Origin: Acholoe squamosa
Lineage: Eukaryota; Annelida; Polychaeta; Phyllodocida; Polynoidae
Assembly: GCA_949317995.1 (NCBI GenBank)
Contig: OX439049.1
Coordinates: forward strand, 9,277,395-9,341,394
Reading direction: 5' to 3'
Length of the DNA: 64,000 nucleotides
A program made the position numbers and the translations under genes. The notes beneath the pieces were generated by a model. The model had not been told where the DNA came from. It saw only the letters and a list, made by a program, of their open reading frames with translations, and did not search any database. This document shows positions 34,253 through 45,094 of this stretch, one piece after another (the stretch's first letter is position 1; each line of letters starts with the position of its first letter).

Positions 34253-34664
34253 ATGGTAAAGGTGAACGATGAGCAGTTTGAGCTGACCGTTTCTTCACGA
34301 GCGTGCCCTGCCCGTTCCGCATGAGGCCGGTAGGCCGAGTGCGGAGCGGGCAGGACACACGAGTGAAGAAACAGGAAGCTCAAACTGCTCAGAGTTCATC
34401 TTTACATTTATGTCTAGGTGTTTGAGTGGAAAATCAATCGATATTTCATCAATATAATCCATAATTAACTCTTATTTACCTGTCGTCTACCCGAAAATGC
34501 CGTGTGCCGCCATCTTGAATGTTTACGTTTCAAAAGTGCTGCACATGCGCGATAGACCTATGACGTCATCGTGCGGATTTGGCGCCGGTTATTCAATGCA
34601 GGGGTGCAATACGCGGTCTCAGTGCATTGTCAATGGAACTACGATATTCACCTTGACATAAAGT
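34253..34664. mobile_element. Family J foldback-headed element, copy 2
   Basis: Same plan and nearly the same length as the copy at 29706: head ATGGTAAAGGTGAACGATG... to GAGTTCATCTTTAC; body TTTATGTCTAGGTG to CACCTTGACATAAA; CGCCATCTTGAATGTTTAC and TGACGTCATCGTGCGG conserved. Arm changes are often matched on the other arm (TTTGAGCTGACCG / AGGAAGCTCAAA). Confidence 0.85.
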
Positions 34665-34929
34665 GCTAGAGTGCTATTCACCATGTGCCTATACATGGGT
34701 ACTCAAAATTTTCAGGATGTCACTCCGTCATTTTTTTAGGGCGGATGGAGCGTCACTCCTTTTTATGTATACGACAATGTACTGGGAACCTTTGAAATTA
34801 CCGCTGTCCGTCATTTTCTAAAACCCCTGCGTCATGGCCATCACTTTTTAAAACCCCTCCGTCACAAGCTACCCATGTATAGGCACCACCATCAAGAACC
34901 GTCCTATTACAATTGTACTGTATGATTCT

Positions 34930-35004
34930 TGCCACCATGGCTGCATTCATGCATCATGCCGACCACTGGGCATGATGCATAAATGCATTGCCACCACTAA
35001 ATGG
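34930..35004. mobile_element. Family A MITE, right half
   Basis: CACCATGGCTGCATTCATGC, then CATGCCGACCACTGGGCATG; abuts the complete copy at 35005. Confidence 0.7.
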
Positions 35005-35252
35005 TTAACTCTTTAAGGTCTGCTGATGCATTAATGCATCATGCCCATTGGTCGTCATGATGCACCAATGAAGTGCTGGCGAGCAGTCTCGCCAGCACTT
35101 CATTTGAGCATCATGCCGGGCGTCCGGGAGTATATGTATCAACCCCATATATATATAGGGTCGGCATGATGCACCTATGATGTGCTGGCAAGCAGTCTCA
35201 CCATCACTGATGACCAATAGGTATGATGCATTAGCCTCCCTTAAAGGGTTAA
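35005..35252. mobile_element. Family A MITE, complete with TTAA on both sides
   Basis: TTAA at 35005-35008 and 35249-35252. Ends CTCTTTAAGGTCTGCTGATG and TAGCCTCCCTTAAAGGG; both inner foldbacks present, the first almost perfect (GCACCAATGAAGTGCTGGCG). Confidence 0.9.
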
Positions 35253-35679
35253 GGGGTGGGTGCAGTGGAGTACAACAGTGAGGAGGAAAAAGTTGGGGAT
35301 GAGATTGGATATCAGAGTTTTTGTGGGGTAGTTTCCGACAAGTTGTGATTTGTGTGGGGTTTGTTGGGCCATCTCTTTCGCTGGGTGTAGCAGATTGCCG
35401 AGAAGGGAAATCTGACAGATCATCCTAGTACAGGGTGAGTGGGTGCAAGGGGTGTGAATGCTGTTATCAGTTATACCAACAGGAAATATCAGTATTTGAG
35501 TAATGGCAACAGGGGGAGAAACCTTTGCCCTTCTGATAAGAATATCTGATGTTCCATCCATACTTGTAACATGGTGTAAAGGCAAAACGGGGAGGAAAAT
35601 TAGTAATACATTTATGTGCAGGGTAAGGCTTTTGAATATTCTAGTTTAGGTTTCTATCAGTAGCAATAATAGACCTTAA
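35253..35679. other. No gene recognised
   Basis: A 114-codon minus-strand frame crosses this stretch but has no splice context or known domain. Confidence 0.35.
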
Positions 35680-35937
35680 GCAGGTATTCCACTGCTGTCA
35701 GTCGGGTGAATTTTCACTAATCCGACTATTTCTAATTTGTTAAGGTAAAGCGCTGGTTCCACAGGCATAAATCGGTCGGATTAGCACTAATCCGACCGAT
35801 TTTTTTCTATACTTTTGATATATTATAAATCGTCGGATTAGAGCTATTCCGACCGATTGTATGGCTGTGGAACCAACGCTTAAGGTAAGTATGGAAAAAA
35901 TGAGTCGGATTAGCAAAAACGGTAATGGAATACCCGC
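35680..35937. mobile_element. Family N MITE with nested inverted repeats
   Basis: Outer ends GCAGGTATTCCACTGCTGTC and AACGGTAATGGAATACCCGC are inverted. An inner pair AAGCGCTGGTTCCACAG / CTGTGGAACCAACGCTT (about 35748-35883) forms a second element-like unit, and TCGGTCGGATTAG palindromes sit inside that. The inner unit may be a separate insertion. Confidence 0.75.
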
Positions 35938-36310
35938 TTCATTGAGAGGGTTTCCAGCTAATGACAGTCCTGACATTGAGTTTACAATAAATGATAAGCT
36001 GCTGGCACGGGCTCTCTAATTCATGGTACTGCAAAATTAAAACAGGGACTGCAAATTAAAACAATCTGCAAAACAAATGTCCTGCTTTGTAAAAGAAGTA
36101 TACACCTTACATTATAAGAAGATGCCATATTTCAATGTATTTCTCTGTTATATATCTGAATTTCTGGAGAAACCAACCACCTTGTGGGTTCTGAATATCA
36201 GTGTTGGGGTCAGAGTTAACAAGGTCGGGGTATAACACCTGGTTGTACGCTGGGAAGCTCCACATACCACACACCCAAACAGGCTGGGCAGGGGGGGGGG
36301 GGTCACTCAC

Positions 36311-36667
36311 CCTTTGAGGGTAAATATTAAATGCTAAACTACCACCCTGACCATTCATAAAAGATACATCTTTTCCCTCCCTGCAGCAGTAGGCAGGTGG
36401 AGACAATTTGCATAAGGTCAGATAGCAATACACTTTGAAATGTCGGGTGGGGGGAAGGAACGGGCTAGGCGTATCTTTGACATAGAATGCGTTTTCTTTT
36501 TCTACATTTAGGAAATACCCATGTCCAATTACTAGGGATTTGGTACCCAGATGGTAACCAATCATAAAGTGAGAACACCCCCCCCCCCACCCTTCCATAT
36601 CCTGCTCAGAATCAACTCCCTCCACCTCCCATACCAAACCTACACAGGTAGAGCATCCTCCACACAC
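36311..36667 (-). other. Long minus-strand open frame with a splice-donor-like end (uncertain)
   Basis: The minus-strand frame is open for about 186 codons across 36107-36667. Within it CCCTCAAAG-GGTGAGTG at about 36310 is a good donor and CCTACTGCTGCAG at 36381 a possible acceptor, which would define a 70-bp exon (36311-36380) coding around MNGQGGSLAFNIYPQ. The sequence GYHLGTKSLVIGHGYFLNVE upstream has protein-like composition but no family was recognised. It may be chance. Confidence 0.2.
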
Positions 36668-37276
36668 AGGTGAGAGGAACCAGGTGGTGGTGGATACTCA
36701 TACTGGTGTCATGCCACAGTCTCAGACCCTACCAAATAATGTTCTAGGTCCTAGCAGTTGGCTGAGAAAATATGAGCAGATTTGTCTCAAAGAGTGAATT
36801 AAATTTTGTTTCTGGAGATATCACCTGCCTCATCCCCCTTGAAAACAGATCAAATACCCTAGTATCTCTTCAGCTCGATAGGGAGTGGTTATATGATTAA
36901 ATCTTAAACAAGGGGTACCCCTCTTCTCCCCTCCAATCTCATATCCCCTCCCCCATTCCATAAAAACAAGAAGAAAGGCCACTCGCCTTATAAGATCTGC
37001 AAAGGTCAGAGGGATTAAATTTGTAACATTTGAGAGTAGCCTAAATTATACATGCACCATATACACAGATACCCTGCCCGGAATCCGTAATTGCTTTCCT
37101 CTATTTGAAAAAAAAGTCAGTATGCGTTTCTCATAAACGATGGCAAAAATGAACTTGGCAAATTTGCATCACTAAACCCAGACCTGTTTTAGCAGAACAC
37201 CAGTACTGAGGGAAGGGGAGACCTTGACGGAGTGAGTGAGTGAGTTGTTCAACCTAAGGTAACCTCAGACACACAG

Positions 37277-37318
37277 TTAACCCTCTCTGTACCTACTCCA
37301 GATGTGCACTTTAACCCT
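37277..37318. repeat. Left member of a 45-bp direct repeat flanking a MITE
   Basis: TTAACCCTCTCTGTACCTAC to GTGCACTTTAACCC is repeated at 37578-37623 with three changes, on either side of the family A copy. This is larger than the 4-bp TTAA duplication expected from insertion. Confidence 0.75.
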
Positions 37319-37581
37319 TTAACCCTTTAAAGGCCGCTGATGCAGCAGTGCATCATGCCCATTTGTTGTCATGATGCACCAATGAAGTGCTGGCGAGACT
37401 GCTTGGTAGTACTTCATTTGAGCATCATTCTGACCCTCTGGGAGTTTGTGTATCAGCCCCATAGGGTGGGCATGATGCACCAATGAAGTGCTGGCGAGCA
37501 GACTCGCCAGCACTTCATTGGTGCATCATGACGACCAATGGGCATGATGCACTCCTGCATCAGTGGCCTTTAAAGGGTTAA
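37319..37581. mobile_element. Family A reference copy: piggyBac-like MITE, 263 bp
   Basis: TTAA at 37319-37322 and 37578-37581. The element begins CCCTTTAAAGGCCGCTGATG and ends CAGTGGCCTTTAAAGGG. Between the ends lie two foldbacks of 50-60 bp, the second perfect (TGATGCACCAATGAAGTGCT / AGCACTTCATTGGTGCATCA). TTAA target sites and CCCTTT ends are hallmarks of piggyBac-mobilised elements; no transposase is present, so it is non-autonomous. About 35 full or partial copies occur in the window. Confidence 0.88.
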
Positions 37582-37724
37582 CCCTCCCTGTACCTGCTCC
37601 AGGTGTGCACTTTAACCCTTTTACCCCAGGTCTCCAACTCAGGGGGCGTTGATGGATTATCACCAGTGTGACCCTGTGAAGAGTCATTGGCTGGACGCTG
37701 CCTCCAGGTTCATATTCCCTGCTT

Positions 37725-37800
37725 GTCATGATGCACCAATGCAGTGCTTGCGAGTCAACTCTCTAGCACTGCATTGGTGCATCATACCGACCATTTGGTG
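37725..37800. mobile_element. Family A MITE fragment
   Basis: CATGATGCACCAATGCAGTG and GCACTGCATTGGTGCATCAT form one foldback; terminal repeats lost. Confidence 0.75.
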
Positions 37801-38087
37801 GTGTATCAGTGCAGATGGTAGCGTCTCATCCGGGGGTCTCATAATACATAAATACAGCAGGTATGGCAATGGAAAATCGTAAAATCATAGTGATGTGGCC
37901 CAAGTGAGCGACATTGCCATGCCCCACTAAGGGCTTCATGCTAATGCATGTATAAGAAGCATATTCAATTAAAGAAGATTTTATAAGGCGCGGCTGGGAC
38001 TTGATTTTAGGGAGTTTAGTACTGATCTAATGTATGATAACAGTGCTTCTAACGCAGCTGGGCAAATTCATAGTGCAATATCATCAA
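37801..38087. other. No gene recognised
   Basis: No feature seen. Confidence 0.3.
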
Positions 38088-38245
38088 TGCTGCATTCTGA
38101 TTGGCTGATTGAGAGTGCGTCTTCTCACATTTACACTTCACAATTGATGTTTCTCTGTTACTAGGTGGCTAATGTGTGATTTTTTTTCTGTGTTATAACA
38201 GGAATAAGACACTGGTATGGCCGTGGTCATGCTCTAGACTGTATT
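38088..38245 (+). repeat. Family O repeat
   Basis: TGCTGCATTCTGATTGGCTG, CACTTCACAATTGATGTTTC, AGGTGGCTAATGTGTGATTT and TCTGTGTTATAACAGGAATA recur in the same order at 60624-60800. Class unknown. Confidence 0.6.
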
Positions 38246-38436
38246 AAGTCTCAATCAAGTGTGTATACTGAGGTTACAGGTTCCTTAGTAGAGGGCGCCA
38301 TTGCTTGAACTGGTACCATGTGAGATTAGCACTGATGACAGTCAGCATGATTGTATGTAATGTACCCTAAAAGATCTGCACTGAATAATAGGAGTTTTCT
38401 CATTTTGTCCATGATGTATCCCGCTAGGTCGGTTAC

Positions 38437-38510
<74 letters not shown>
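38437..38510. repeat. (TA)n microsatellite
   Basis: TA run of about 70 bp with one TG interruption. Confidence 0.97.
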
Positions 38511-38512
<2 letters not shown>

Positions 38513-38701
38513 ATGTACCCTGAGTGTGGGTAAACCTTATAGGACACATCTGGGGTCAAATTTTGGTTATTTTGATACTGTTATATAGTGTAAAATCCTC
38601 GCATATCGGACGCACCCTGAGTTGGGATAAATTCTATAGGACGCAGAAGGTGTAAATATGGTGTAAAAGCCGCATCTTATATGCAAGGATTTACGGTATA
38701 T
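38511..38701. mobile_element. Family H element (ATATAAG-CGC / TACGGTA type)
   Basis: TAAAATCCTCGCATATCGGA and TCTTATATGCAAGGATTTAC-GGTATA are inverted ends at about 38590-38701. The segment TACCCTGAGTGTGGGTAAAC...TATAGGACAC before it repeats the interior (CACCCTGAGTTGGGATAAAT...TATAGGACGC), a tandem pair. Related to 59617-59812. Confidence 0.55.
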
Positions 38702-38805
38702 ATGAAGACGGTAGGTTCAGTGAGATGCATGAATCATACTGTTTGTATTATGCCTGTAGAAGGTTAAGCTATTTATATGCCATCTCTCTGTGATGTGCAT
38801 ACAAT

Positions 38806-38885
38806 ACATCAATATTGAGATTGTGTGGTGGAGACTTGTGAAATTGTCTACCTCACCACCCCAACTATATACATTGAGTTTAGTC
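38806..38885. repeat. Diverged direct repeat, left member
   Basis: ACATCAATATTGAGATTGTG to ACCTCACCACCCCAACTATA matches 39266-39350 (ACATCAATATTGAGACTGTT...) with several changes. The family D copy lies between the two members. Confidence 0.65.
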
Positions 38886-38951
38886 TTATTATGTGAGTTC
38901 AAGGCAAAACCAGGAAAGAGGTACATTTCATTTTGTGTTGTCTGTGATGTG

Positions 38952-39259
38952 TACACTGAAAACATGGAAGATCCGAAACTAGTCAGCGGTGACCACTTTA
39001 GGTGCTCAAGTTGACGATACCTAAAACTACAACTTTAGGTAGTCAAAATGACGACTTTATGTCGTCTTCCTGACAACCTGAGTCGTCAATATGACGAATC
39101 TGTACTGTCAGTATTGTCATCCTGACAACTCAGGTCATCAGGATGATGACCTAAAGTCATCATTTTCACTACCTAAAGTTGTAGTTTTAGGTATCGTCAC
39201 TTTGAGGACCTAAAGTGGTCACCGCTGACTAGTTTCGGATCTTCCATGTTTTCAGTGTA
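38952..39259. mobile_element. Family D palindromic MITE, complete (308 bp)
   Basis: TA-CACTGAAAACATGGAAG on the left, CTTCCATGTTTTCAGTG-TA on the right, with inverted ends about 100 bp long. The interior is a series of GTCA-N3-TGAC mini-palindromes linked by CTTTAGGT / ACCTAAAG. TA targets and CACTG ends suggest Tc1/mariner mobilisation. No coding potential. Confidence 0.9.
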
Positions 39260-39355
39260 TACCCTACATCAATATTGAGACTGTTTGATGATGGGGTGAA
39301 TGAAGCTGTCTACTTCACTACCCCGACAGTATCCACGCTATATATTGTGATTTCC

Positions 39356-40545
39356 TTTTTGTATGTGATGCTTAGTAATGGTTGAATCGGGAGTAGATCT
39401 ATCTTTTTAATATGGGTCGCACTTAAAAACATCTAGTGATGATTAAACGAAGTACTATATATCAGCAATATTCAATAATTTTGCTAAAATGTCCAGCTGT
39501 CCTCTAATCACATACAAATTTGAACTAGAATGTAAACTGCAAAACGGAAGCCTAAACAATACATTGATATATTTAATGAATGCGCCAAATATAGTAGGCC
39601 TATATTCTTCTGGGACTAAAAACTACTGATAGATGAACTTTATCTTACTGGCATTCACCACATTGTTAATGTTGATATGATTTTTATTGAACATAAAGTA
39701 CACACATACACTTGTGCTATTTTCATTTTGATCAGTCAATAAGTCAGACCACTGATAGTATAGTACAATATTACATTCTCAGGTGTGCCAAGATTTAACA
39801 ACTTTTGACATAAAGGGCTATATTGTCACAGTCACTTTCGTTATCAAATATAGTATAAATAATTGTGTAAATTTCATTTCATTGTATTATATATCACATT
39901 CATCCATGCATGAAGGGTCGATGCAATCACCGACCATATCACATGTTTCTATCATTAGAGGAATGATGAGTCACCAATACCTCAGTTCATTAAACACTAT
40001 CACTGACGTATTATAATCATACACCATCTATTTGACCAGATGAGTCATTTAACTCCTACACTTGAGTATCACCAATAAATAACAATTTACTCCTAAACTC
40101 ACTAAGGTCTCTAGCATGCTGCTGCTCTGCATGGCGTAGCAAAATTAGGATTTTAATTCAACTGTACCTTATATCAGTTACGGTTTTTTTGTTTTTTTTT
40201 AGTCTCCTTTGAACTTATATTTGAAATCAACGAAGCCCAGTTTATTGAGAGTATCATGTAGAAGCCAGCGTCTAACCTATGTCATGTATGATTGATATAT
40301 TTTTCTAAATCACTTAAAAATAAATAGAAAAAATACTGTCAATCAAAATATTTTCTGAGAAAATCAATTTTCAGGCGTGCAAGTCATAGTGTAACTTACT
40401 TGAAGCAACATTGAAATGATGACGTTCGACATTTTATAAAAATATTTCCACAGTTGGATTATGATAATATGTTTATAAAGTGAAGGTAAAAATGCTCCAA
40501 TAGTGGGTTTTTTGTGCTTCCACATTTACTCGCCAGGTGCCATGT
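39356..40545. other. No gene recognised
   Basis: AT-rich unique sequence. No exon signals worth calling. Confidence 0.35.
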
Positions 40546-40720
40546 ATACCGTGTTTGACCTAATAAACGCCCAGGGGGCTTAAAAAAATATTTTCGTGGT
40601 AGTTTAACACTTAGGAGTTTAACCCACTCCAAAGTTGTGAAAATTGGACCCTTCTCTAAACTGTAAAGGGCTCCAAAAGGGGGGGGGGGGTGACGCTTAT
40701 GAGGGGATACATTCACTAAT
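40546..40720. repeat. Family F-like element
   Basis: TACCGTGTTTGACCTAATAA-ACGCCC at the left and GTGACGCTTATGAGGGG at the right, with TAGTTTAACACTTAGGAG inside. TACCGTA-type start. Confidence 0.5.
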
Positions 40721-40875
40721 GAGCTCAGAATGGTGTAGTTGATTCTCAATAAGCTTGACTAGAAGTGGTAAGAGGTTCCAACCTCTTTGGGCTGAATGGA
40801 CTTGTAGATGAAATGTTACCTATAGCAGTGTAATATACGAATTCAGACCCAGTGTGGCTCGGATAGGACTTTGCT

Positions 40876-41089
40876 ATGCTGTAAAAAATAATTGTTAAAT
40901 CTACCAGGAAAGCTCATAAAACTGAACAGTAAACCACCATTATTGGAAAACATTGACCCAGTGTAGTTTTTACAAGAAGCTCCAGGTGGCAGTACAGTTG
41001 TACACGGAATCTCTTTGAAAATGTTAACCTCCAACAATTTTGGGACGGGGAATGTGACACTATTTCGACGACATATTTTGTACAGTGTA
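40876..41089. mobile_element. Family L MITE
   Basis: GCTGTAAAAAATAATTGTTA on the left, ACGACATATTTTGTACAGTG on the right; GAAGCTCCAGGTGGCAGTAC in the middle. Confidence 0.75.
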
Positions 41090-41535
41090 ATGTGGTGGTT
41101 AAGTTTAACTTATCAACCTGGCACAGAACTTCAGATGGTCCAGGAGGATGGATCTACCTGACATCCCTTAACTGACACGTTGTCAACTTGTCAAAATCAG
41201 GAAATAGAAGTTGCTACTATGAAGAGTCTTAGGCAGGTTTCACAAGTTAAATTTTACGAAAGAAAAGTTGTCAAAACTGCTAAGAAGAAGTATAATTGAT
41301 TTGGCTTTTATTATCCTGAGACAAGTTAAATATAAAAGGTTGATTCTATGCTTCTCATTTTCTAGACCCTATCTTTTTTCAGTTTGGGCATAGAATATTT
41401 ATTTACAAGAATGTGTCTCATTTAGGGACAAGATGGCAGCCTACACAGTGTGACCCATTAGCCCACTATACAGCTAGGGTGCTGCATACTTACAGGTGAC
41501 CCTTACTGATATAGCATTAACACGGAGATACAGTA
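41090..41535. other. No gene recognised
   Basis: No feature seen. Confidence 0.3.
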
Positions 41536-41780
41536 TTAACCCTTTAGCGGCCATTGATGCAGGAGTGCATCATGCCCATTGGTCGTCACGATGCACCAAT
41601 GAAAGGCCGGTTAGTCTTCATTAGTGCATCATGGTGACCCTTCAGGACAGTATCAACCCAGAAGAGTCGGCATGGTGCATGAATGTAGCCCTGGCGAGTA
41701 ACTCGCCAGGGCTACATTCATGCATCATGACCACCAAAAGGCATGATGCATTGATGCATTAGAGGCCCTTCAAGGGTTAA
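41536..41780. mobile_element. Family A MITE, complete with TTAA on both sides
   Basis: TTAA at 41536-41539 and 41777-41780. The second foldback is the GAATGTAGCCCTGGCGAGTAA / TTACTCGCCAGGGC-type variant, which is the ancestor-like form of the minisatellite at 57767. Confidence 0.9.
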
Positions 41781-41809
41781 CACACAGGAGGAGTGCACAG
41801 ATATAGACT

Positions 41810-41999
41810 TACCGTATAGTCGTGAAAAACCGTCGTGAAAAACCGCCCAGGAATAGATTTGGAGGGGTGGTTACACCGGCCCTTTTACAAAACAGGCGCT
41901 TATTCAAGGTCTATTTTTTTAGTGCTTAAGACATATTTCAACACCCCCTTACCCCCGGCGCTTATACAGAACCCGGTGGTTTTTCACGATGATACGGTA
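41810..41999. mobile_element. Element E (TACCGTAtagTCGTGAAAAACC ends)
   Basis: TACCGTATAGTCGTGAAAAA on the left and GTTTTTCACGATGATACGGTA on the right are inverted; interior GGCGCTTATTCAAGG and CCCCGGCGCTTATAC also face each other. The left breakpoint of the 1594-bp tandem unit lies inside it. Confidence 0.75.
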
Positions 42000-42012
42000 G
42001 CTGATTAATACC

Positions 42013-42231
42013 TACCACTGTTCAACCCTGCATATAAGCCGCATCTTACAGACCATTTCAGACTTAAAGCATGTTCCTGAACTCAGGGTGACTTGTATGC
42101 GGGGTTTTGTATATACAGACAATAGTAAGAAATGGGAACCATTTCAGGCCTCAGCTGTGGCTTGTGGCAGTCTCCCTATGTCAGGGTATGGCTTATATGT
42201 GGGTGCGGCTTACATACGGGGTTTTACGGTA
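42013..42231. mobile_element. Element G (GCATATAAGCCGC / GCGGCTTACATAC ends)
   Basis: TACCACTGTTCAACCCTGCA-TATAAGCCGC and GCGGCTTACATACGGGG-TTTTACGGTA are inverted ends. Repeated in each 1594-bp unit at about 43607 and 45201. Same general type as family H. Confidence 0.7.
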
Positions 42232-43226
42232 GGAGCACTCCCCAGGTGAAGGTCATCCCCTTAGTTACTGCTACTCTCTAACCTCCTCCACTGGAGTCCA
42301 GTCCACCCCTCACAATGTCACTGATCCCAACCTGAGCTGCCGAGGAGGGCTCACTTTCTATTTTATATACAGGGTGGTAAATGGATCTTTAGGATGTGAG
42401 TAAAATATTTCTACCGTCTTGTGGGTTTAGGCAGAAAATAAACTGGCAGTGACTCTTTTTTTTTGCTAAAAGTTTCACATACATCACAGGGTCAATTGGG
42501 TGGTGGTGGAGGGGGGGGGGAGATTCAGAGCCTTTTATGGGCTTTTGTGATATTTCTTTATCTGCCCTCTCCCAAAGGTTCAAATGAAAGTGAGAAAAAT
42601 CATGTCAAACTCAATATTGCATAGAGGTAGATAGCCAGAGTGCATTTAACGCGATTGCAAAATGTATTTTAGCCTGTCTCTTCTATTTGATGGTAGCATT
42701 GGTTTAAAGAGTTTTACTACAGTAATGTAGTGAACTTTGAATTTAGCTAAAGCGAATTCAGATTTGACTTTGGAGGAGCGTTTTGTAATCAGCCTAATTT
42801 AGGGTGCTCTGTTACCTGTGAACTTTAGCTACGTAACATATGCACCTTGAATGTGTTATTATTTATTTTTGTTGTTGCCAAACAACCACGCCCTGATCCA
42901 AAAGAATAATATTGAGTTTAAAGATCCCAGATAGAGATAAAAACGACAACAAATACCTATAACAGAATAGCTTATAAAATATCTGAATTACGGGGATTGG
43001 TTTCAGTCACATCATGGTCTGACATGCGGTGTGGCTATTCTTGATTTTTGGGTTCTACTGTAGGCACCGGACAACAAAATATATTCACCAGCTGCCCTCA
43101 CCGCATCATTCTATATAGCCTTGTACATTCAAATGAGGCTGAATGAAGTGGAAAGACAGGGGAGGGGGATATAGGGGCTGTACAACCACTATCTGTGTTA
43201 AACACCATCATCTGTAGGACTGCAGG

Positions 43227-43500
43227 TACACTGAATACATGGAAGATCCGAAACTAGTCAGCGGTGACCACTTTAGGTCCTCAAGCTGACGATACCTAAA
43301 ACTACAACTTTAGGTAGTCAAATTGACAACTTTAGGTCGTCATCCTGACGACCTGAGTTGTCAATATGAAGACTCTGTACTGTCAGTATTATCATCCTAA
43401 TGACTCAGGTCGTCAGGATGATGACCTAAAGTCATCATTTTGACTACCTAAAGTTGTAGTTTTAGGTATCGTCAACTTGGCGACCTAAAGTGGTCACCGC
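43227..43500. mobile_element. Family D, right-truncated copy (unit 1)
   Basis: TACACTGAATACATGGAAG start, stops at GTGGTCACCGC where the next 1594-bp unit begins. Confidence 0.9.
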
Positions 43501-44820
43501 TTAAGACATATTTCAGTGCTTAAGACATATTTCAACACCCCCTTACCCCCGGCGCTTATACAAAACCCGGTGGTTTTTCACGAGGATACGGTAGCTGATT
43601 AATACCTACCACTGTTCAACCCTGCATATAAGCCGCATCTTACAGACCATTTCAGACTTAAAGCATGTTCCTGAACTCAGGGTGACTTGTATGCGGGGTT
43701 TTGTATATACAGACAATAGTAAGAAATGGGAACCATTTCAGGCCTCAGCTGTGGCTTGTGGCAGTCTCCCTATGTCAGGGTATGGCTTATATGTGGGTGC
43801 GGCTTACATACGGGGTTTTACGGTAGGAGCACTCCCCAGGTGAAGGTCATCTCCTTAGTTACTGCTACTCTCTAACCTCCTCCACTGGAGTCCAGTCCAC
43901 CCCTCACAATGTCACTGATCCCAACCTGAGCTGCCGAGGAGGGCTCACTTTCTATTTTATATACAGGGTGGTAAATGGATCTTTAGGATGTGAGTAAAAT
44001 ATTTCTACCGTCTTGTGGGTTTAGGCAGAAAATGAACTGGCAGTGACTCTTTTTTTTTTTGCTAAAAGTTTCACATACATCACAGGGTCAATTGGGTGGT
44101 GGTGGAGGGGGGGGAGATTCAGAGCCTTTTATGGGCTTTTGTGATATTTCTTTATCTGCCCTCTCCCAAAGGTTCAAATGAAAGTGAGAAAAATCATGTC
44201 AAACTCAATATTGCATAGAGGTAGATAGCCAGAGTGCATTTAACGCGATTGCAAAATGTATTTTAGCCTGTCTCTTCTATTTGATGGTAGCATTGGTTTA
44301 AAGAGTTTTACTACAGTAATGTAGTGAACTTTGAATTTAGCTAAAGCGAATTCAGATTTGACTTTGGAGGAGCGTTTTGTAATCAGCCTAATTTAGGGTG
44401 CTCTGTTACCTGTGAACTTTAGCTACGTAACATATGCACCTTGAATGTGTTATTATTTATTTTTGTTGTTGCCAAACAACCACGCCCTGATCCAAAAGAA
44501 TAATATTGAGTTTAAAGATCCCAGATAGAGAAAAAAACGACAACAAATACCTATAACAGAATAGCTTATAAAATATCTGAATTACGGGGATTGGTTTCAG
44601 TCACATCATGGTCTGACATGCGGTGTGGCTATTCTTGATTTTTGGGTTCTACTGTAGGCACCGGACAACAAAATATATTCACCAGCTGTCCTCACCGCAT
44701 CATTCTATATAGCCTTGTACATTCAAATGAGGCTGAATGAAGTGGAAAGACAGGGGAGGGGGATATAGGGGCTGTACAACCACTATCTGTGTTAAACACC
44801 ATCATCTGTAGGACTGCAGG

Positions 44821-45094
44821 TACACTGAATACATGGAAGATCCGAAACTAGTCAGCGGTGACCACTTTAGGTCCTCAAGCTGACGATACCTAAAACTACA
44901 ACTTTAGGTAGTCAAATTGACAACTTTAGGTCGTCATCCTGACGACCTGAGTTGTCAATATGAAGACTCTGTACTGTCAGTATTATCATCCTAATGACTC
45001 AGGTCGTCAGGATGATGACCTAAAGTCATCATTTTGACTACCTAAAGTTGTAGTTTTAGGTATCGTCAACTTGGCGACCTAAAGTGGTCACCGC
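44821..45094. mobile_element. Family D, right-truncated copy (unit 2)
   Basis: Same truncation point as unit 1, followed by the same 19-bp junction repeat. Confidence 0.9.
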
